From assembly GCF_007830265.1 (NCBI RefSeq), contig NZ_VLKE01000001.1:5704001-5768000 (forward strand): a stretch of 64,000 nucleotides of DNA. The letters run 5' to 3'. This document shows positions 44,490 to 53,330 of this stretch, in pieces. This DNA comes from Micromonospora olivasterospora (GTDB taxonomy: Bacteria; Actinomycetota; Actinomycetes; Mycobacteriales; Micromonosporaceae). Below the pieces are notes generated by a model, which saw only the letters and a program-made list of their open reading frames with translations, was not told the origin of the DNA and ran no database searches. Each line of letters opens with the position of its first letter. Position 1 is the stretch's first letter. The position numbers were made by a program, and so were the translations under genes.

Positions 44490-44956
44490 GGCGCTCCGGG
44501 GCCCTCGACGGCGCCATCGCCGGCGCGGTCGGCACCGTCGCGCTCAACCTGGTCACGTACCTCGACATGGTGCTGCGCGCCCGCCCGGCGAGCAGCGCCC
44601 CGGAGGAGAGCGCCCGGCGGCTCGCCGGGCTCGCGCACGTGGACCTCGGCCCCGAGGATCGTGCGGCGAACCGCCGCTCGGGCCTCGGGGCCCTGATCGG
44701 CTACGCCACGGGCATCGCCGGCGCCACCGCGTACGGCGCGCTCGCCCGACGCCGGTTGCCGCTGCCCGTGTCCGCGGCGGCGCTCGGTGGGAGCGTGATG
44801 GCCATGTCCGACGGTTCGCTGGCCGCCCTGGGGGTCAGCGACCCGCGCCGGTGGAGCAGGACGGACTGGCTCTCGGACGTCGTGCCCCACCTGGCGTACG
44901 GAATGGCGGCCGCCGCCACCCTGGGGAGGCTGCGGCCGCCGGACTCCCGACGCTGA
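44486..44956 (+). CDS. Conserved hypothetical membrane protein
   Basis: 156 residues from GTG 44486, translationally coupled to the small gene before it. Hydrophobic stretches with many Gly/Ala: GALDGAIAGAVGTVALNLVT, GALIGYATGIAGATAYGALA, PLPVSAAALGGSVMAMS and VVPHLAYGMAAAATLG. The pattern suggests three to four short helices and a loop with charged residues (LRARPASSAPEESARRLAGL). I do not recognise a named family. Confidence 0.7.
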   Translation: MRRSGALDGAIAGAVGTVALNLVTYLDMVLRARPASSAPEESARRLAGLAHVDLGPEDRAANRRSGLGALIGYATGIAGATAYGALARRRLPLPVSAAALGGSVMAMSDGSLAALGVSDPRRWSRTDWLSDVVPHLAYGMAAAATLGRLRPPDSRR

Positions 44957-44960
44957 CAAC

Positions 44961-45164
44961 TCAGCGTGCGTCGCTCTCGTCGTCGGCGACCTGCGCCCCG
45001 GCCGGGCCGTACGGTGAGACCTGGCCGCGCGGCACCGTGCGACCGCGGTCGCCCTGCGAGGTGCCGCTGTTACGGGGATGGCCGGACGCGCCGGGGCCCT
45101 TGGCGTCCTGCACCGCGTCGTTGCGCGCGTTGCGGCGCAGCTCCGGCTGCTGCGGGTTCGTCAC
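44961..45164 (-). CDS. Small disordered hypothetical protein
   Basis: 67 residues from GTG 45164, with GGGAG 8 bases upstream. It is hydrophilic, rich in Asn, Gln, Gly and Arg (NPQQPELRRNARNDAVQDAK, then GASGHPRNSGTSQGDRGR) and without predicted structure. The good SD and codon pattern support expression. It is convergent with the membrane protein gene. Confidence 0.6.
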   Translation of the reverse strand: MTNPQQPELRRNARNDAVQDAKGPGASGHPRNSGTSQGDRGRTVPRGQVSPYGPAGAQVADDESDAR

Positions 45165-45322
45165 GGGATTCTCCCTTCCGGGTGGTGGGCGGGCTCTTGG
45201 GCGCGCCCACCACCGGTTACCCGCCGCCGTGGCCGCCATGCCGCCGGCCCGCCCACGGGCCACGCGCACCGCGCCTCCGGCCACGCACGGGTGGGCGTCC
45301 CGCGAGCGGGTACCCGGGGATC

Positions 45323-45976
45323 GTGGCAGACGATCGGAGGACCGCCCGGGTCCTGCTGGAGCGGCAGGGGCGCACGTACGCCGAGGAGGCGGGCATCCGG
45401 CTCGCCGACCGGCCGGCCCCGCTGTACCAGCTGCTGGTGCTGGCCACCCTGCTCAGCACCCGCATCCGGGCGAGCGTCGCGGTGGCCGCCGCCCGGGAGC
45501 TGATCGCCGCCGGCTACAAGACACCGCAGGCGATGGAGGCGGCGAGCTGGCAGGACCGGGTCGACGCGCTGGGCCGCGGGCACTACCGCCGCTACGACGA
45601 GCGGACCGCCACCATGCTCGGCACGGGCGCCCGGCTGTGCCTGGACCGCTGGCGCGGCGACCTGCGCCGGCTGCACCGCGAGGCCGACGGGAACCGGCAG
45701 GCGCTGCGCCGGCTGCTCACCGAGTTCCCCGGGATCGGCCCGACCGGCGCGGACATCTTCCTGCGCGAGGCGCAGGCGGTCTGGCCGGACGTGCGCCCGT
45801 ACGCCGACCGGCGGACCCTGGCCGGGGCGAAGCGGCTGGGGCTGCCGGCCAACCCGGACGGGCTGGCCGGGCTGGTCGACGAGGACGAGTTCGGCCTGCT
45901 CGCCTCGGCGCTGGTCCGGGTCGCCCTCGGGCAGGAGTCCGCCGGGGAGGTCACCCGCACCGCCGCCGGCGGCTGA
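45323..45976 (+). CDS. HhH-GPD (endonuclease III-like) DNA-repair protein
   Basis: 217 residues from GTG 45323. The fold is that of the base-excision glycosylases: LYQLLVLATLLSTRIRASVA (helix opening), LLTEFPGIGPTGADIFLREA (helix-hairpin-helix) and VWPDVRPYADRRTL with an Asp at the position of the catalytic acid. The iron-sulfur cluster Cys tetrad of EndoIII is absent. Such short forms without the cluster are common in actinobacteria; the damaged base removed is not known. Confidence 0.75.
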   Translation: MADDRRTARVLLERQGRTYAEEAGIRLADRPAPLYQLLVLATLLSTRIRASVAVAAARELIAAGYKTPQAMEAASWQDRVDALGRGHYRRYDERTATMLGTGARLCLDRWRGDLRRLHREADGNRQALRRLLTEFPGIGPTGADIFLREAQAVWPDVRPYADRRTLAGAKRLGLPANPDGLAGLVDEDEFGLLASALVRVALGQESAGEVTRTAAGG

Positions 45977-45985
45977 CCCGCCCGG

Positions 45986-46156
45986 TCACTTGACGGGGCC
46001 GTCCTTCGGCCGGGTCAGGTGCCAGGCCAGCGCGGCGGCCAGCACGGCCAGCACGATCACCCCGCTGGACACCCCGCCGCCCTGCTCGGGGCTGCGGCCC
46101 TTGCTGCCGAAGTAGATGACCGCGAGGCCGGCCAGCACCGCGACGGCCGTACGCAT
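45986..46156 (-). CDS. Small two-helix membrane protein
   Basis: 56 residues from ATG 46156. Helix 1 is TAVAVLAGLAVIYFG, a basic loop SKGRSPEQ follows, and helix 2 is SSGVIVLAVLAAALAWHL; the tail is RPKDGPVK. No family is recognised. It lies convergent with the HhH gene and downstream of the CNNM-type gene. Confidence 0.6.
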   Translation of the reverse strand: MRTAVAVLAGLAVIYFGSKGRSPEQGGGVSSGVIVLAVLAAALAWHLTRPKDGPVK

Positions 46157-46262
46157 TCCTCGGTCCCTCACCCCCCGGACGGTACGGCGGCACGCGGCGC
46201 GGAGGCGGCCGGAGGCGGGCGCGTTCCCCCGTCCGGGTGGGATGCCGCCCGGACGGGGCGGC

Positions 46263-47540
46263 TCAGCCGCGCAGTGCGTCGCCGTGCAGCCGGACCCGGC
46301 GGATCGCCCGCCCGGACACCTCCACCACCTCGACGGTCAGCCCCGGCAGCCGCACCGTCTCCCCGGGGCCGGCCGGGACGTGTCCCAGCCCGGCCAGGAC
46401 CAGCCCGGCCACGGTGGTGTAGTCCCGCGACAGCGGGAGGGTCAGCCGCACCCCGACGTCGGGCAGGTCGTGCAGCGGGAAGTCCCCGGGCAGCAGCAGC
46501 GCCCCGTCCGGTTCCCGGGTCACGCCGCCGACGTCCCGGTCGGTCTCGTCGTACAGCTCGCCGACGACCTCCTCGAGGAGGTCCTCCATGGTGACCAGGC
46601 CGTCGACGCCGCCGCGCTCGTCGACGACCAGGGCCAGCTGCTGGCGGCGCTGGCGCAGCTGGCGCATCGCGTCGGCCACCGGCAGGGTGGCCGGCAGCAG
46701 CAGCGGCGGGTGGGCCCGCCCGCCCACGGTGTCGTCCCCGGCGTCCACCAGGTCGCGGATGTGCACCACCCCGACCACGTCCTCGCGCCCGCCGGGCCCG
46801 ACGACCGGCACCCGCGTACGTCCCGCCGCGGCCAGCTGGCGCATCCCCTCCCCGGCACCCAGCGTGGCGGGCAGGACGGTCATGTCGCCCCGGGGGACGA
46901 GGATCTGCCGCAGCGTCCGGCCGGCGATGTCGAACGCCCCGCTGACGATCTCCCGCTGCTGGGCCGACAGCCCGCGCTGGCTGACCAGCATCTCCCGCAG
47001 TTCCTCCTCGGTGACCTCCGCCCGCTGGGCGCGCGGATCGCCGCCGGAGAGCCGCACCACCACGTCCGTGGCGCGGCTGAGCAACCACACGGCCGGGCGG
47101 GACAGGCGGGACACCAGGTCCAGCGGGCCGGCGCCGAGCAGCGCCCACCGTTCCGCCCACTGCATCGCCAGCCGCTTCGGGGCCAGCTCCCCGAGCACCA
47201 GGGTGACGAAGGTGAGCAGCATGGTCACCGCCAGCACCGCCACCGGATGGGCCAGCCCGCCGAGCACGTCCAGCGACCCGGCCAGCGGCTCGGCCAGGGA
47301 CACCGCGGCCGCCGCCGAGGCGAGGAACCCGGCGAGGGTGATCCCGAGCTGGATGGTGGCCAGGTAGCGGTTCGGGTCGCGGGCGAGGTCGGCCAGCCTG
47401 GCCCCGGACCGGCCGTGCCGGGCCAGCCGGCGCACCTGGCCCTCCCGCAGCGACACCAGCGCCATCTCGCTGCCCGACAGGGCCGCGTTGAGCAGCACCA
47501 GCACGGCGATCAGCGCCAGCTCGCCCAGCCGACCCCCCAC
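46263..47540 (-). CDS. CNNM/CorC (HlyC)-type membrane protein with CBS domains
   Basis: 425 residues. DUF21 membrane domain with four helices at residues 5-150 (ALIAVLVLLNAALSGSEMAL, ATIQLGITLAGFLASAAAA, HPVAVLAVTMLLTFVTLVLG-ELAPK). Two CBS repeats follow (ILVPRGDMTVLPATLGAGEG, DVVGVVHIRDLVD; ALVVDERGGVDGLVTMEDLL) and a C-terminal CorC/HlyC domain (YTTVAGLVLAGLGHVPAGPG). Relatives bind Mg-ATP through CBS domains and transport or gate Mg2+. The gene stands alone. Confidence 0.9.
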   Translation of the reverse strand: MGGRLGELALIAVLVLLNAALSGSEMALVSLREGQVRRLARHGRSGARLADLARDPNRYLATIQLGITLAGFLASAAAAVSLAEPLAGSLDVLGGLAHPVAVLAVTMLLTFVTLVLGELAPKRLAMQWAERWALLGAGPLDLVSRLSRPAVWLLSRATDVVVRLSGGDPRAQRAEVTEEELREMLVSQRGLSAQQREIVSGAFDIAGRTLRQILVPRGDMTVLPATLGAGEGMRQLAAAGRTRVPVVGPGGREDVVGVVHIRDLVDAGDDTVGGRAHPPLLLPATLPVADAMRQLRQRRQQLALVVDERGGVDGLVTMEDLLEEVVGELYDETDRDVGGVTREPDGALLLPGDFPLHDLPDVGVRLTLPLSRDYTTVAGLVLAGLGHVPAGPGETVRLPGLTVEVVEVSGRAIRRVRLHGDALRG

Positions 47541-47592
47541 CGCACACCCCCTCCCCGCGCTTCGCCACGCCCCGGCCCCGCCCGGCCCCCGG

Positions 47593-47790
47593 TCAGTCGC
47601 TCTCCAGGTCGCCGAGGGACAGCGAGTGGGTCATCAGCCAGCGGGCCAGGGCGGCCATCCCGAACAGCCACAGCGGCGCCGACTCGGTGGTGCCGTTGGT
47701 GGCGAAGATGGCGAAGCGCAGGTCCGGCGCCCGGTACGCCTCGATCCGCCAGCGGTGGTTCCTGTCCCGCCACGTCGCCGCAGGGTCCAT
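47593..47790 (-). CDS. Conserved hypothetical small protein
   Basis: 65 residues from ATG 47790. The sequence WRDRNHRWRIEAYRAPDLRF and APLWLFGMAALARWLMTHSL shows a basic/aromatic N-terminus and one possible amphipathic or membrane helix. It lies between the CNNM-type gene and selB on the same strand. No function can be assigned. Confidence 0.5.
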   Translation of the reverse strand: MDPAATWRDRNHRWRIEAYRAPDLRFAIFATNGTTESAPLWLFGMAALARWLMTHSLSLGDLESD

Positions 47791-47868
47791 GCCGTCACGG
47801 TAGGCGACCGTCCCCCCGCCGGGACCGGGTTGCCGGGGATCGGCGCCGCGGCCCGCCCGGGCGCCCGG

Positions 47869-49635
47869 TCACGGGCCGGGTGGGGCGACCACCGTTCGGG
47901 CGTCGTCAGGCAGCCGGCGGGTGACGCCCCGCCGGTCCAGCAGCTCCAGCAGCGGCACCGCCACCCGCCGGGTGGTGTCCAGGGCCTGCCGGGCGGCGCT
48001 GAGCGTGAACGGCTGCGGCAGCCGGGCCAGCACCCGGGCGGCGTCGTCGACCGCCCCGGGCAGCAGCACCACGTTCTCGGCCAGCCGCAGCAGCGCGCCG
48101 GCCCGCACCGCCGCCCCGATCTCCCGGGGCCCCAGCCCGATCTCGGCCAGCCGGTACGCCTCGGGGGCCTGGAACGGTCGGCCGCCGTACTCCGCCCGGA
48201 TTCGGGCCACGGCGCGGGCCACCGGCGCGGGCAGCGCGCCCTGCGCCGACGCGGTGACCCGGCCGTCGGCCAGTCGCAGCGGCGGGCGGACGAGGGCCTC
48301 CACCAGCGCCCGGTCGGGCAGGTCGAGGCGGTGGCGCAGCACGTCCACGGGGACGCCCGGCTCCAGCGGGTGCGCGGCGGCGTACCGGGCGGCCTCGGCG
48401 GCCAGCCGGGCGGCCAGGTCACGCCAGTGCTCCGGGTCGGCGAGCCAGTCCCCGGCGACCGGGGCCGCGGTGGCCGGCACCCCCATCCGGGTCAGCGCGT
48501 CGCGGCGGACCAGGGCGCGGCGGCGCAGCTCGCCGGCCAGGTCGGGCCGCCCGTCCAGGCCGGCGAGCACCCGGGCGCGGGCGGCGGCCGCGCCGCGACG
48601 GTCCAGCGGCGGCGGGGCCACGTCCAGGACGGTGACGCCGCCGGACACGTGGCGCCGGCCCGGGTCGCGCAGCAGCGCCCGGTCCCCGATGAGCAGCGGC
48701 AGCGGGTGGGCCAGCCGCAGCCGGGCGGTGTCCGGGCCCAGGGGGCGCACCCGGGCGGGCACGGCCGCGGAGCCGACGTGCAGGGTGAGCGTGGCCGGCA
48801 GGTCCGCCGCCGCGTCCCCGGCGATCCGCACGTCGAGCAGGTCGGTGCGGCCGAACCGGCCGGGGGTGAGCAGGGCGTCGCCGCGGCGCAGCCGGTCCCG
48901 GGGGACGTTGCGCAGGTTGACCGCCACCCGGGCCACCGCGTCGACCCGGTCGCGGGCGGCGCCGAGGCGGTGCAGGCCGCGTACCCGCACCGGCTCCCCG
49001 GTGTCGGCCAGCTCGAGCTGGTCGCCGGCGGCCAGCCGGCCGCCGCCGAGGGTGCCCGTGACGACCGTGCCGCTGCCCCGGATGGTGAACGCCCGGTCGA
49101 CCCACAGCCGCACCGGCGCGTCGAGCGCCGGCGCGGGCAGCCTGGCGACGAGCCGGTCCAGGGCGGCCCGCAGCTCCGGTAGGCCCGCGCCGGTGACCGC
49201 GCTGACCGGCACGGCCTCCACGGCACCGAGGCAGGTCGCGGCGATCCGGTCCCGGGCCTGGGCCAGCACCGGCCCGGGGTCGGCCAGGTCCGCGCGGGTC
49301 ACCGCCAGCAGCCCGTACGACACCCCGAGCGCGTGCAGCGCGGCCAGGTGCTCGGCCGACTGGGGCATCCACCCCTCGTCGGCGGCCACGACCAGCAGGG
49401 CGGCCGGGACGGGGCCGACACCGGCGAGCATGTTCGGCACGAACCGCTCGTGGCCGGGCACGTCGACGAACGCGACGGTGCCGCCGGAGGGCAGCGCCGT
49501 CCACGCGAAGCCGAGGTCGATGGTCATGCCCCGGCGGCGTTCCTCGGCCCACCGGTCGGGTTCCATTCCGGTCAGCGCCCGGACCAGGGTCGACTTGCCG
49601 TGGTCGACGTGCCCGGCGGTGGCCACCACCCACAT
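47869..49635 (-). CDS. selB: Selenocysteine-specific elongation factor
   Basis: 588 residues from ATG 49635, one base after the selA stop. Delivers Sec-tRNA to UGA codons followed by a SECIS hairpin. GTPase domain: ATAGHVDHGKSTLVRALTG (P-loop), GMTIDLGFAW (switch I), DVPGHERFV (G3), TRADLAD (G4, TRAD for the usual NKxD). Domains II-III follow to about 340, and the C-terminal winged-helix repeats that bind the SECIS hairpin cover about 400-588 (RAVARIRAEYGGRPFQAPEA). The downstream end is near the small hypothetical gene. It works with selA, tRNA-Sec and fdhA beside it. Confidence 0.95.
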   Translation of the reverse strand: MWVVATAGHVDHGKSTLVRALTGMEPDRWAEERRRGMTIDLGFAWTALPSGGTVAFVDVPGHERFVPNMLAGVGPVPAALLVVAADEGWMPQSAEHLAALHALGVSYGLLAVTRADLADPGPVLAQARDRIAATCLGAVEAVPVSAVTGAGLPELRAALDRLVARLPAPALDAPVRLWVDRAFTIRGSGTVVTGTLGGGRLAAGDQLELADTGEPVRVRGLHRLGAARDRVDAVARVAVNLRNVPRDRLRRGDALLTPGRFGRTDLLDVRIAGDAAADLPATLTLHVGSAAVPARVRPLGPDTARLRLAHPLPLLIGDRALLRDPGRRHVSGGVTVLDVAPPPLDRRGAAAARARVLAGLDGRPDLAGELRRRALVRRDALTRMGVPATAAPVAGDWLADPEHWRDLAARLAAEAARYAAAHPLEPGVPVDVLRHRLDLPDRALVEALVRPPLRLADGRVTASAQGALPAPVARAVARIRAEYGGRPFQAPEAYRLAEIGLGPREIGAAVRAGALLRLAENVVLLPGAVDDAARVLARLPQPFTLSAARQALDTTRRVAVPLLELLDRRGVTRRLPDDARTVVAPPGP

Positions 49636-49636
49636 G

Positions 49637-50947
49637 TCAGCCGTCCCCGCGCACGCGCACGCGCAGGATCGCCGCGCGCAGGACGTCGTCGGCGTCGGCG
49701 GGCACGCAGCGCAGGTCCAGCAGCAGCCGGCCGTGGGCGAGGCGGCCGAGCACCGGCGGCGCGCCCGTGCGCAGCGGCCGGGCGTACCGCTCGGGCAGCG
49801 ACAGCACCCACGACTCCAGCTCGACGCCGGGCGCGCCGCCACCGCCCACCACCGCGACGGCGGGCACCACCTCGGTCTTGCAGCCGTCGGCGGCCAGCCG
49901 GTCGCGCAGCCGTTCGGTGCGCTCGCGCAGCCGGGCCGCGTCGGCGTGCAGGGCGGCCCGGGTGGGGGTGTCGGGGCGGTGCAGGGTGGCCGCGAGGGCG
50001 GCGAGGGTCAGCTTGTCGACCCGCAACGCCCGGGCGAGCGGGTGCCGGCGCAGCCGGTCGACCAGGGCGGCGTCGCCGAGCAGCAGCCCGGCCTGCGGCC
50101 CGCCGAGGAGTTTGTCGCCGCTGGCGGTGACCAGGTGGGCGCCGGCGCGCAGCGTGGTGGTGGCGTCCGGCTCGGCGGGCAGCAGCGGGTCGGGGGCGAG
50201 CAGCCCGGAGCCGATGTCGGCGACCACGGGCACACCCAGGGTGGCCAGCCGGTCCACCCCGACGGCGGAGGTGAAGCCGGTGACCACGAAGTTCGACGGG
50301 TGGACCTTGAGCACGAAGCCGGTGTCGGGGCCGATCACGGCGGCGTAGTCGCCGAGCGTGGTGCGGTTGGTGGTGCCGACCTCGCGCAGCCGGGCGCCGG
50401 TGCTGGCCAGCAGGTCGGGCAGGCGGAACCCGTCGCCGATCTCGACCAGCTCGCCCCGGCTGACCACGATCTCCCGCCCGGCGGCCAGCGCGGTGGCGGC
50501 GAGCACCAGGGCGGCGGCGCCGTTGTTGACCACGTGCACGGCCCGCGCGTCGGGCACGGCGGCGGCGAGCGCGGCGAGGGCGGCGCGGCCACGGCGGGCC
50601 CGCCGGCCGGTGGCCAGGTCCAGCTCGACATCGGTGTGCCCGGCCGCGGCGACCAGTGCCTCGACGGCGGCGGCGGACAGCGCGGCCCGGCCGAGATTGG
50701 TGTGCAGCACGACGCCGGTGGCGTTGAGCACGGCCCGGGGGGCGGGCGACCGCAGCGCCGCGAGGGCCGCGTCGCGTACCCGCTCGGGGGTGATCTCGCC
50801 GCGGCGGGCGCGGTCCTGGGCCGCGACGACGGCGGCCTTGACCCGGTCGCGGCCGAACGTGTCGGCGGCGGCGGCCAACCCCGGGTCGGCGAGCAGCGCG
50901 TCGGTACGCGGCACGCGCCGCCGCGGGTCGGCCGTGCCGTCACGCAT
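49637..50947 (-). CDS. selA: L-seryl-tRNA(Sec) selenium transferase
   Basis: 436 residues from ATG 50947, with GGGAGACG upstream. A PLP enzyme that converts Ser-tRNA(Sec) to Sec-tRNA(Sec) using selenophosphate. NATGVVLHTNLGRAALS, VVNNGAAALVLAATAL, SRGELVEIGDGFRLPDLLA, and the PLP lysine in VTASGDKLLGGPQAG. The selenophosphate donor synthetase gene selD is not in this window. The unit order selB-selA-tRNA-Sec-fdh on one strand forms a Sec island. Confidence 0.95.
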   Translation of the reverse strand: MRDGTADPRRRVPRTDALLADPGLAAAADTFGRDRVKAAVVAAQDRARRGEITPERVRDAALAALRSPAPRAVLNATGVVLHTNLGRAALSAAAVEALVAAAGHTDVELDLATGRRARRGRAALAALAAAVPDARAVHVVNNGAAALVLAATALAAGREIVVSRGELVEIGDGFRLPDLLASTGARLREVGTTNRTTLGDYAAVIGPDTGFVLKVHPSNFVVTGFTSAVGVDRLATLGVPVVADIGSGLLAPDPLLPAEPDATTTLRAGAHLVTASGDKLLGGPQAGLLLGDAALVDRLRRHPLARALRVDKLTLAALAATLHRPDTPTRAALHADAARLRERTERLRDRLAADGCKTEVVPAVAVVGGGGAPGVELESWVLSLPERYARPLRTGAPPVLGRLAHGRLLLDLRCVPADADDVLRAAILRVRVRGDG

Positions 50948-50966
50948 CGGATCGTCTCCCTGGCAG

Positions 50967-51050
50967 GCCTCGCAGAGGCAGGATCCCCGTGGTCGCCTCG
51001 CAGAGGCAGGATCCTCGTGGTCGCCTCGCAGAGGCGGAGCCCCCGGGGCT
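50967..51050. repeat. Three tandem 28-bp units between selA and tRNA-Sec
   Basis: Units 50967-50994, 50995-51022 and 51023-51050; the first two differ by one base (cgtgg context), the third has drifted at its 3-prime half. Each starts with the small hairpin gcctcgcagaggc. The array sits between the 3-prime end of tRNA-Sec and the selA start on the minus strand, so it will lie in the RNA that joins them. Confidence 0.85.
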
Positions 51051-51053
51051 GCT

Positions 51054-51149
51054 TGGCGGAGACGGACGGGAATCGAACCCGCCTGGCCCGGATCCCGGAC
51101 CACACCGGTTTTGAAGACCGGGAGGGGCACCAGCCGCCTGAACGCCTCC
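51054..51149 (-). tRNA. selC: tRNA-Sec (anticodon TCA)
   Basis: 96 nt on the minus strand, with CCA encoded. The anticodon stem and loop read CCGGTCTTCAAAACCGG, giving TCA between pyrimidine-TT and AA. The T-arm is GGCGGGTTCGATTCCCGTC. The acceptor starts GGAGGCG and ends CGTCTCC then GCCA, and the variable arm (GTGGTCCGGGATCCGGGCCAG region) is long, all as expected for Sec-tRNA. A possible -10 box TTAAGT lies 8 bp before the 5-prime end. Confidence 0.95.
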
Positions 51150-51208
51150 ACGGAGCACTTAACCACACGGGACCTGCGCCCATTCACCGCAGGGGCGGAG
51201 CCCGGCGG

Positions 51209-52422
51209 TCAGGGCCCGGGCGTCTCGAAGTCCGGCCGGGGCCCGCCCTGGCCACCCCCGGTGCCCGGCCCCCTGACGTCCCGCGACTCGCGCCGCCGAA
51301 CTCGCTCCCGCTGCGGCACCACCGTGTACTTCGGGTCGCGGGCCGAGGCGACGCCGGCGTGGTAGACGCCGAAGCGCAGCGCCAGCGACGCGGCGAGCAG
51401 GGCCGCGCCGGAGACGGCCGACACGGCGCGGCTGCGCCGGCCCGCGAGGGCCCCGACCGCCCCGGCGACGGCCAGTGCCCGGGCGGCGCGCAGCAGCCGG
51501 CCGGGGGTGCCGGTGCGGTAGGGCTCACTGAGCAGGCCGAGGCCGGTTTCCACCCGGTGCGCGTTCCACAGCTCCAGGGCCGCGCCGGCCACGGCCATCC
51601 GGCGGGCCGGGCCGGCCTGGTCGCCGGGCGCGGCGAGCAGGCCCACGCCGGCGCCGCTGGCCAGGGCGCTGCCCGCGAACAGGGCCGGCAGCTGCCGGTA
51701 CGCCTCGTGCCACGACGGGACGGCCGTGTCGGCCAGCAGCACCCCGGTGTACGTGGCCAGGGCCGGCGCGGTGGCGGCCGCGAGCAGCCCGGCGGCGCGC
51801 CCGGCCGGGGGCAGCAGCCGGCGGCCCAACCCGAGCACGCCCCGCTCGGGCAGCCACGGCGCGGCCTCGGCGACGGCGGCGACCCCGGCGGCCGGCCCGT
51901 AGGCGGTCAGGATCCAGGTGCCCATCGACATCGGGGAGGTCGGCTTCGCCACCCGCAGCATGTGGTGGAACCGGTCGGGCCGGCCGAGGTCGTGGACGAG
52001 GAAGTACGCGCTGGCGCCGATCGCCGCCAGTGCGGTGACCCGGCCGGCGCGGCGCAGCGCCGGACGGCCGGTGAGCTGCCCGCCGGCGGCCAGCAGCGAC
52101 GACCCGGCGGCCAGCCCGCCGGTGAACAGGTACGCGGCGATGTCCCACTTCCACACCGGCGCCTTGAGGATGGGCCGGCCGTAGTAGGAGGTGAACTCGG
52201 CCGGCGGCACGGCGAGGTCCTCGCCGCCGCGGCGACCCCGCCGGCCCGACGGCGGCCGGCGCGGCGGGTCCGGGGCGAGGTCGGCGGCCCGGGCGCCCCG
52301 GTCGGCGTGCGGGGCGCCGGGCCGGAGCCGGTGCGGCCGGCGCTGAACCCGTCGGGCCGGCCCGCGGCGCCGAGGCGGTGCAGGAAGCGCCGGAAGCGGT
52401 CGCCGGGACGGGGCGGACTCAC
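51209..52422 (-). pseudogene. NrfD/PsrC-like membrane subunit of formate dehydrogenase, frame-broken
   Basis: From GTG 52422 (overlapping the fdhB stop as GTGA) the N-terminus reads MSPPRPGDRFRRFLHRLGAA and continues to GSGPAP at about 52320. The rest is in another frame: FTSYYGRPILKAPVWKWDIA, AYLFTGGLAAGSSLLAAGGQ, LVHDLGRPDRFHHMLR and PMSMGTWILTAYG, the NrfD family signatures with about eight helices. The span of 1214 bp is one base short of a multiple of three, so a single missing base would explain it. This subunit would anchor the enzyme and pass electrons to menaquinone. Confidence 0.8.
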
Positions 52423-53330
52423 GAGTGACCTCCGACGAACGCGGCGACGGCCGCCGCCGCCATGGCCAGGGCGGCCAGGCCCGCCCGCTTCCACATCCTC
52501 GGCAGGTCCCGGGTGGTGACCACCGGATCCGGCGGCAGGCCGTACACCTCGGGCTCGTCGAGCAGCAGGAAGAACGCCCCGTCGCCACCCACCCCGTCGG
52601 TGGGGTCGTGGCCGTACAGCCGGGCCTCGGGCACCCCGCGCTCGTGCAGGGCGGCCACCCGCGCGGCCGCCCGCTCCCGCAGCTCGTCCAGCGGGCCGTA
52701 CTGGATGGACTCGGTGGGGCAGGCCTGCGCGCAGGCGGGGGTCTTCCCGGCGCCGACGCGGTCGTAGCACAGGGTGCACTTCCAGGCCCGGCCGTCGCCC
52801 CTGCGCTGGTCGATGACCCCGTACGGGCAGGCGGGGATGCAGTAGCCGCAGCCGTTGCAGATGTCCTCCTGCACCACGACCGTGCCGAACTCCGTGCGGA
52901 ACAGTGAGCCGGTGGGGCAGACGTCGAGGCAGGCGGCGTGGGTGCAGTGCTTGCAGACGTCCGACATCATCAGCCAGCGGAAGTCGGTGCGCCCGGCGGC
53001 CCCGGTGGCCCGCCCCGGCGGCGCGGCGCCGGGCATGCCGAGGAACTGCGGCCCGGCGGACGTGCGGTGCCCGGCCGGGCGGGCCTGCTCCACGAACGCG
53101 ACGTGCCGCCACGAGTTCGCGGTCAGCGCGCCGGTGTTGTCGTACGACATGCCGAGCAGGTCGAACCCGGAGGCGGGGACGCCGTTCCACTCCTTGCACG
53201 CCACCTCGCACGCCTTGCAGCCGATGCAGACGCTGGTGTCGGTGAAGAAGCCCATCCGGGGCGGGGCGTCGGACCAGCCGGCGTCCGGGGCCGGGTCCAG
53301 CGGCCCGTAGAGGCTGTTGGCGTCAGGCAT
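52419..53330 (-). CDS. Formate dehydrogenase iron-sulfur subunit (four 4Fe-4S)
   Basis: 303 residues from ATG 53330. Ferredoxin-like electron conduit: CIGCKACEVACKEWN, CKHCTHAACLDVCPTGS, CNGCGYCIPACPYG, and WKCTLCYDRVGAGKTPACAQ, sixteen cysteines in four sets. A C-terminal helix (AGLAALAMAAAAVAAFVGGH) gives membrane contact, as in FdnH. It overlaps the fdhA stop by 8 bp and the next start by 4 bp, so the three subunits are translated together. Confidence 0.9.
   Translation of the reverse strand: MPDANSLYGPLDPAPDAGWSDAPPRMGFFTDTSVCIGCKACEVACKEWNGVPASGFDLLGMSYDNTGALTANSWRHVAFVEQARPAGHRTSAGPQFLGMPGAAPPGRATGAAGRTDFRWLMMSDVCKHCTHAACLDVCPTGSLFRTEFGTVVVQEDICNGCGYCIPACPYGVIDQRRGDGRAWKCTLCYDRVGAGKTPACAQACPTESIQYGPLDELRERAAARVAALHERGVPEARLYGHDPTDGVGGDGAFFLLLDEPEVYGLPPDPVVTTRDLPRMWKRAGLAALAMAAAAVAAFVGGHS

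Noticed and set aside
47921..52519. A 1532-codon open frame opposite selB and selA
   Set aside because: It is antisense to genes with full catalytic motifs and a tRNA; high GC makes stop codons rare in this frame.
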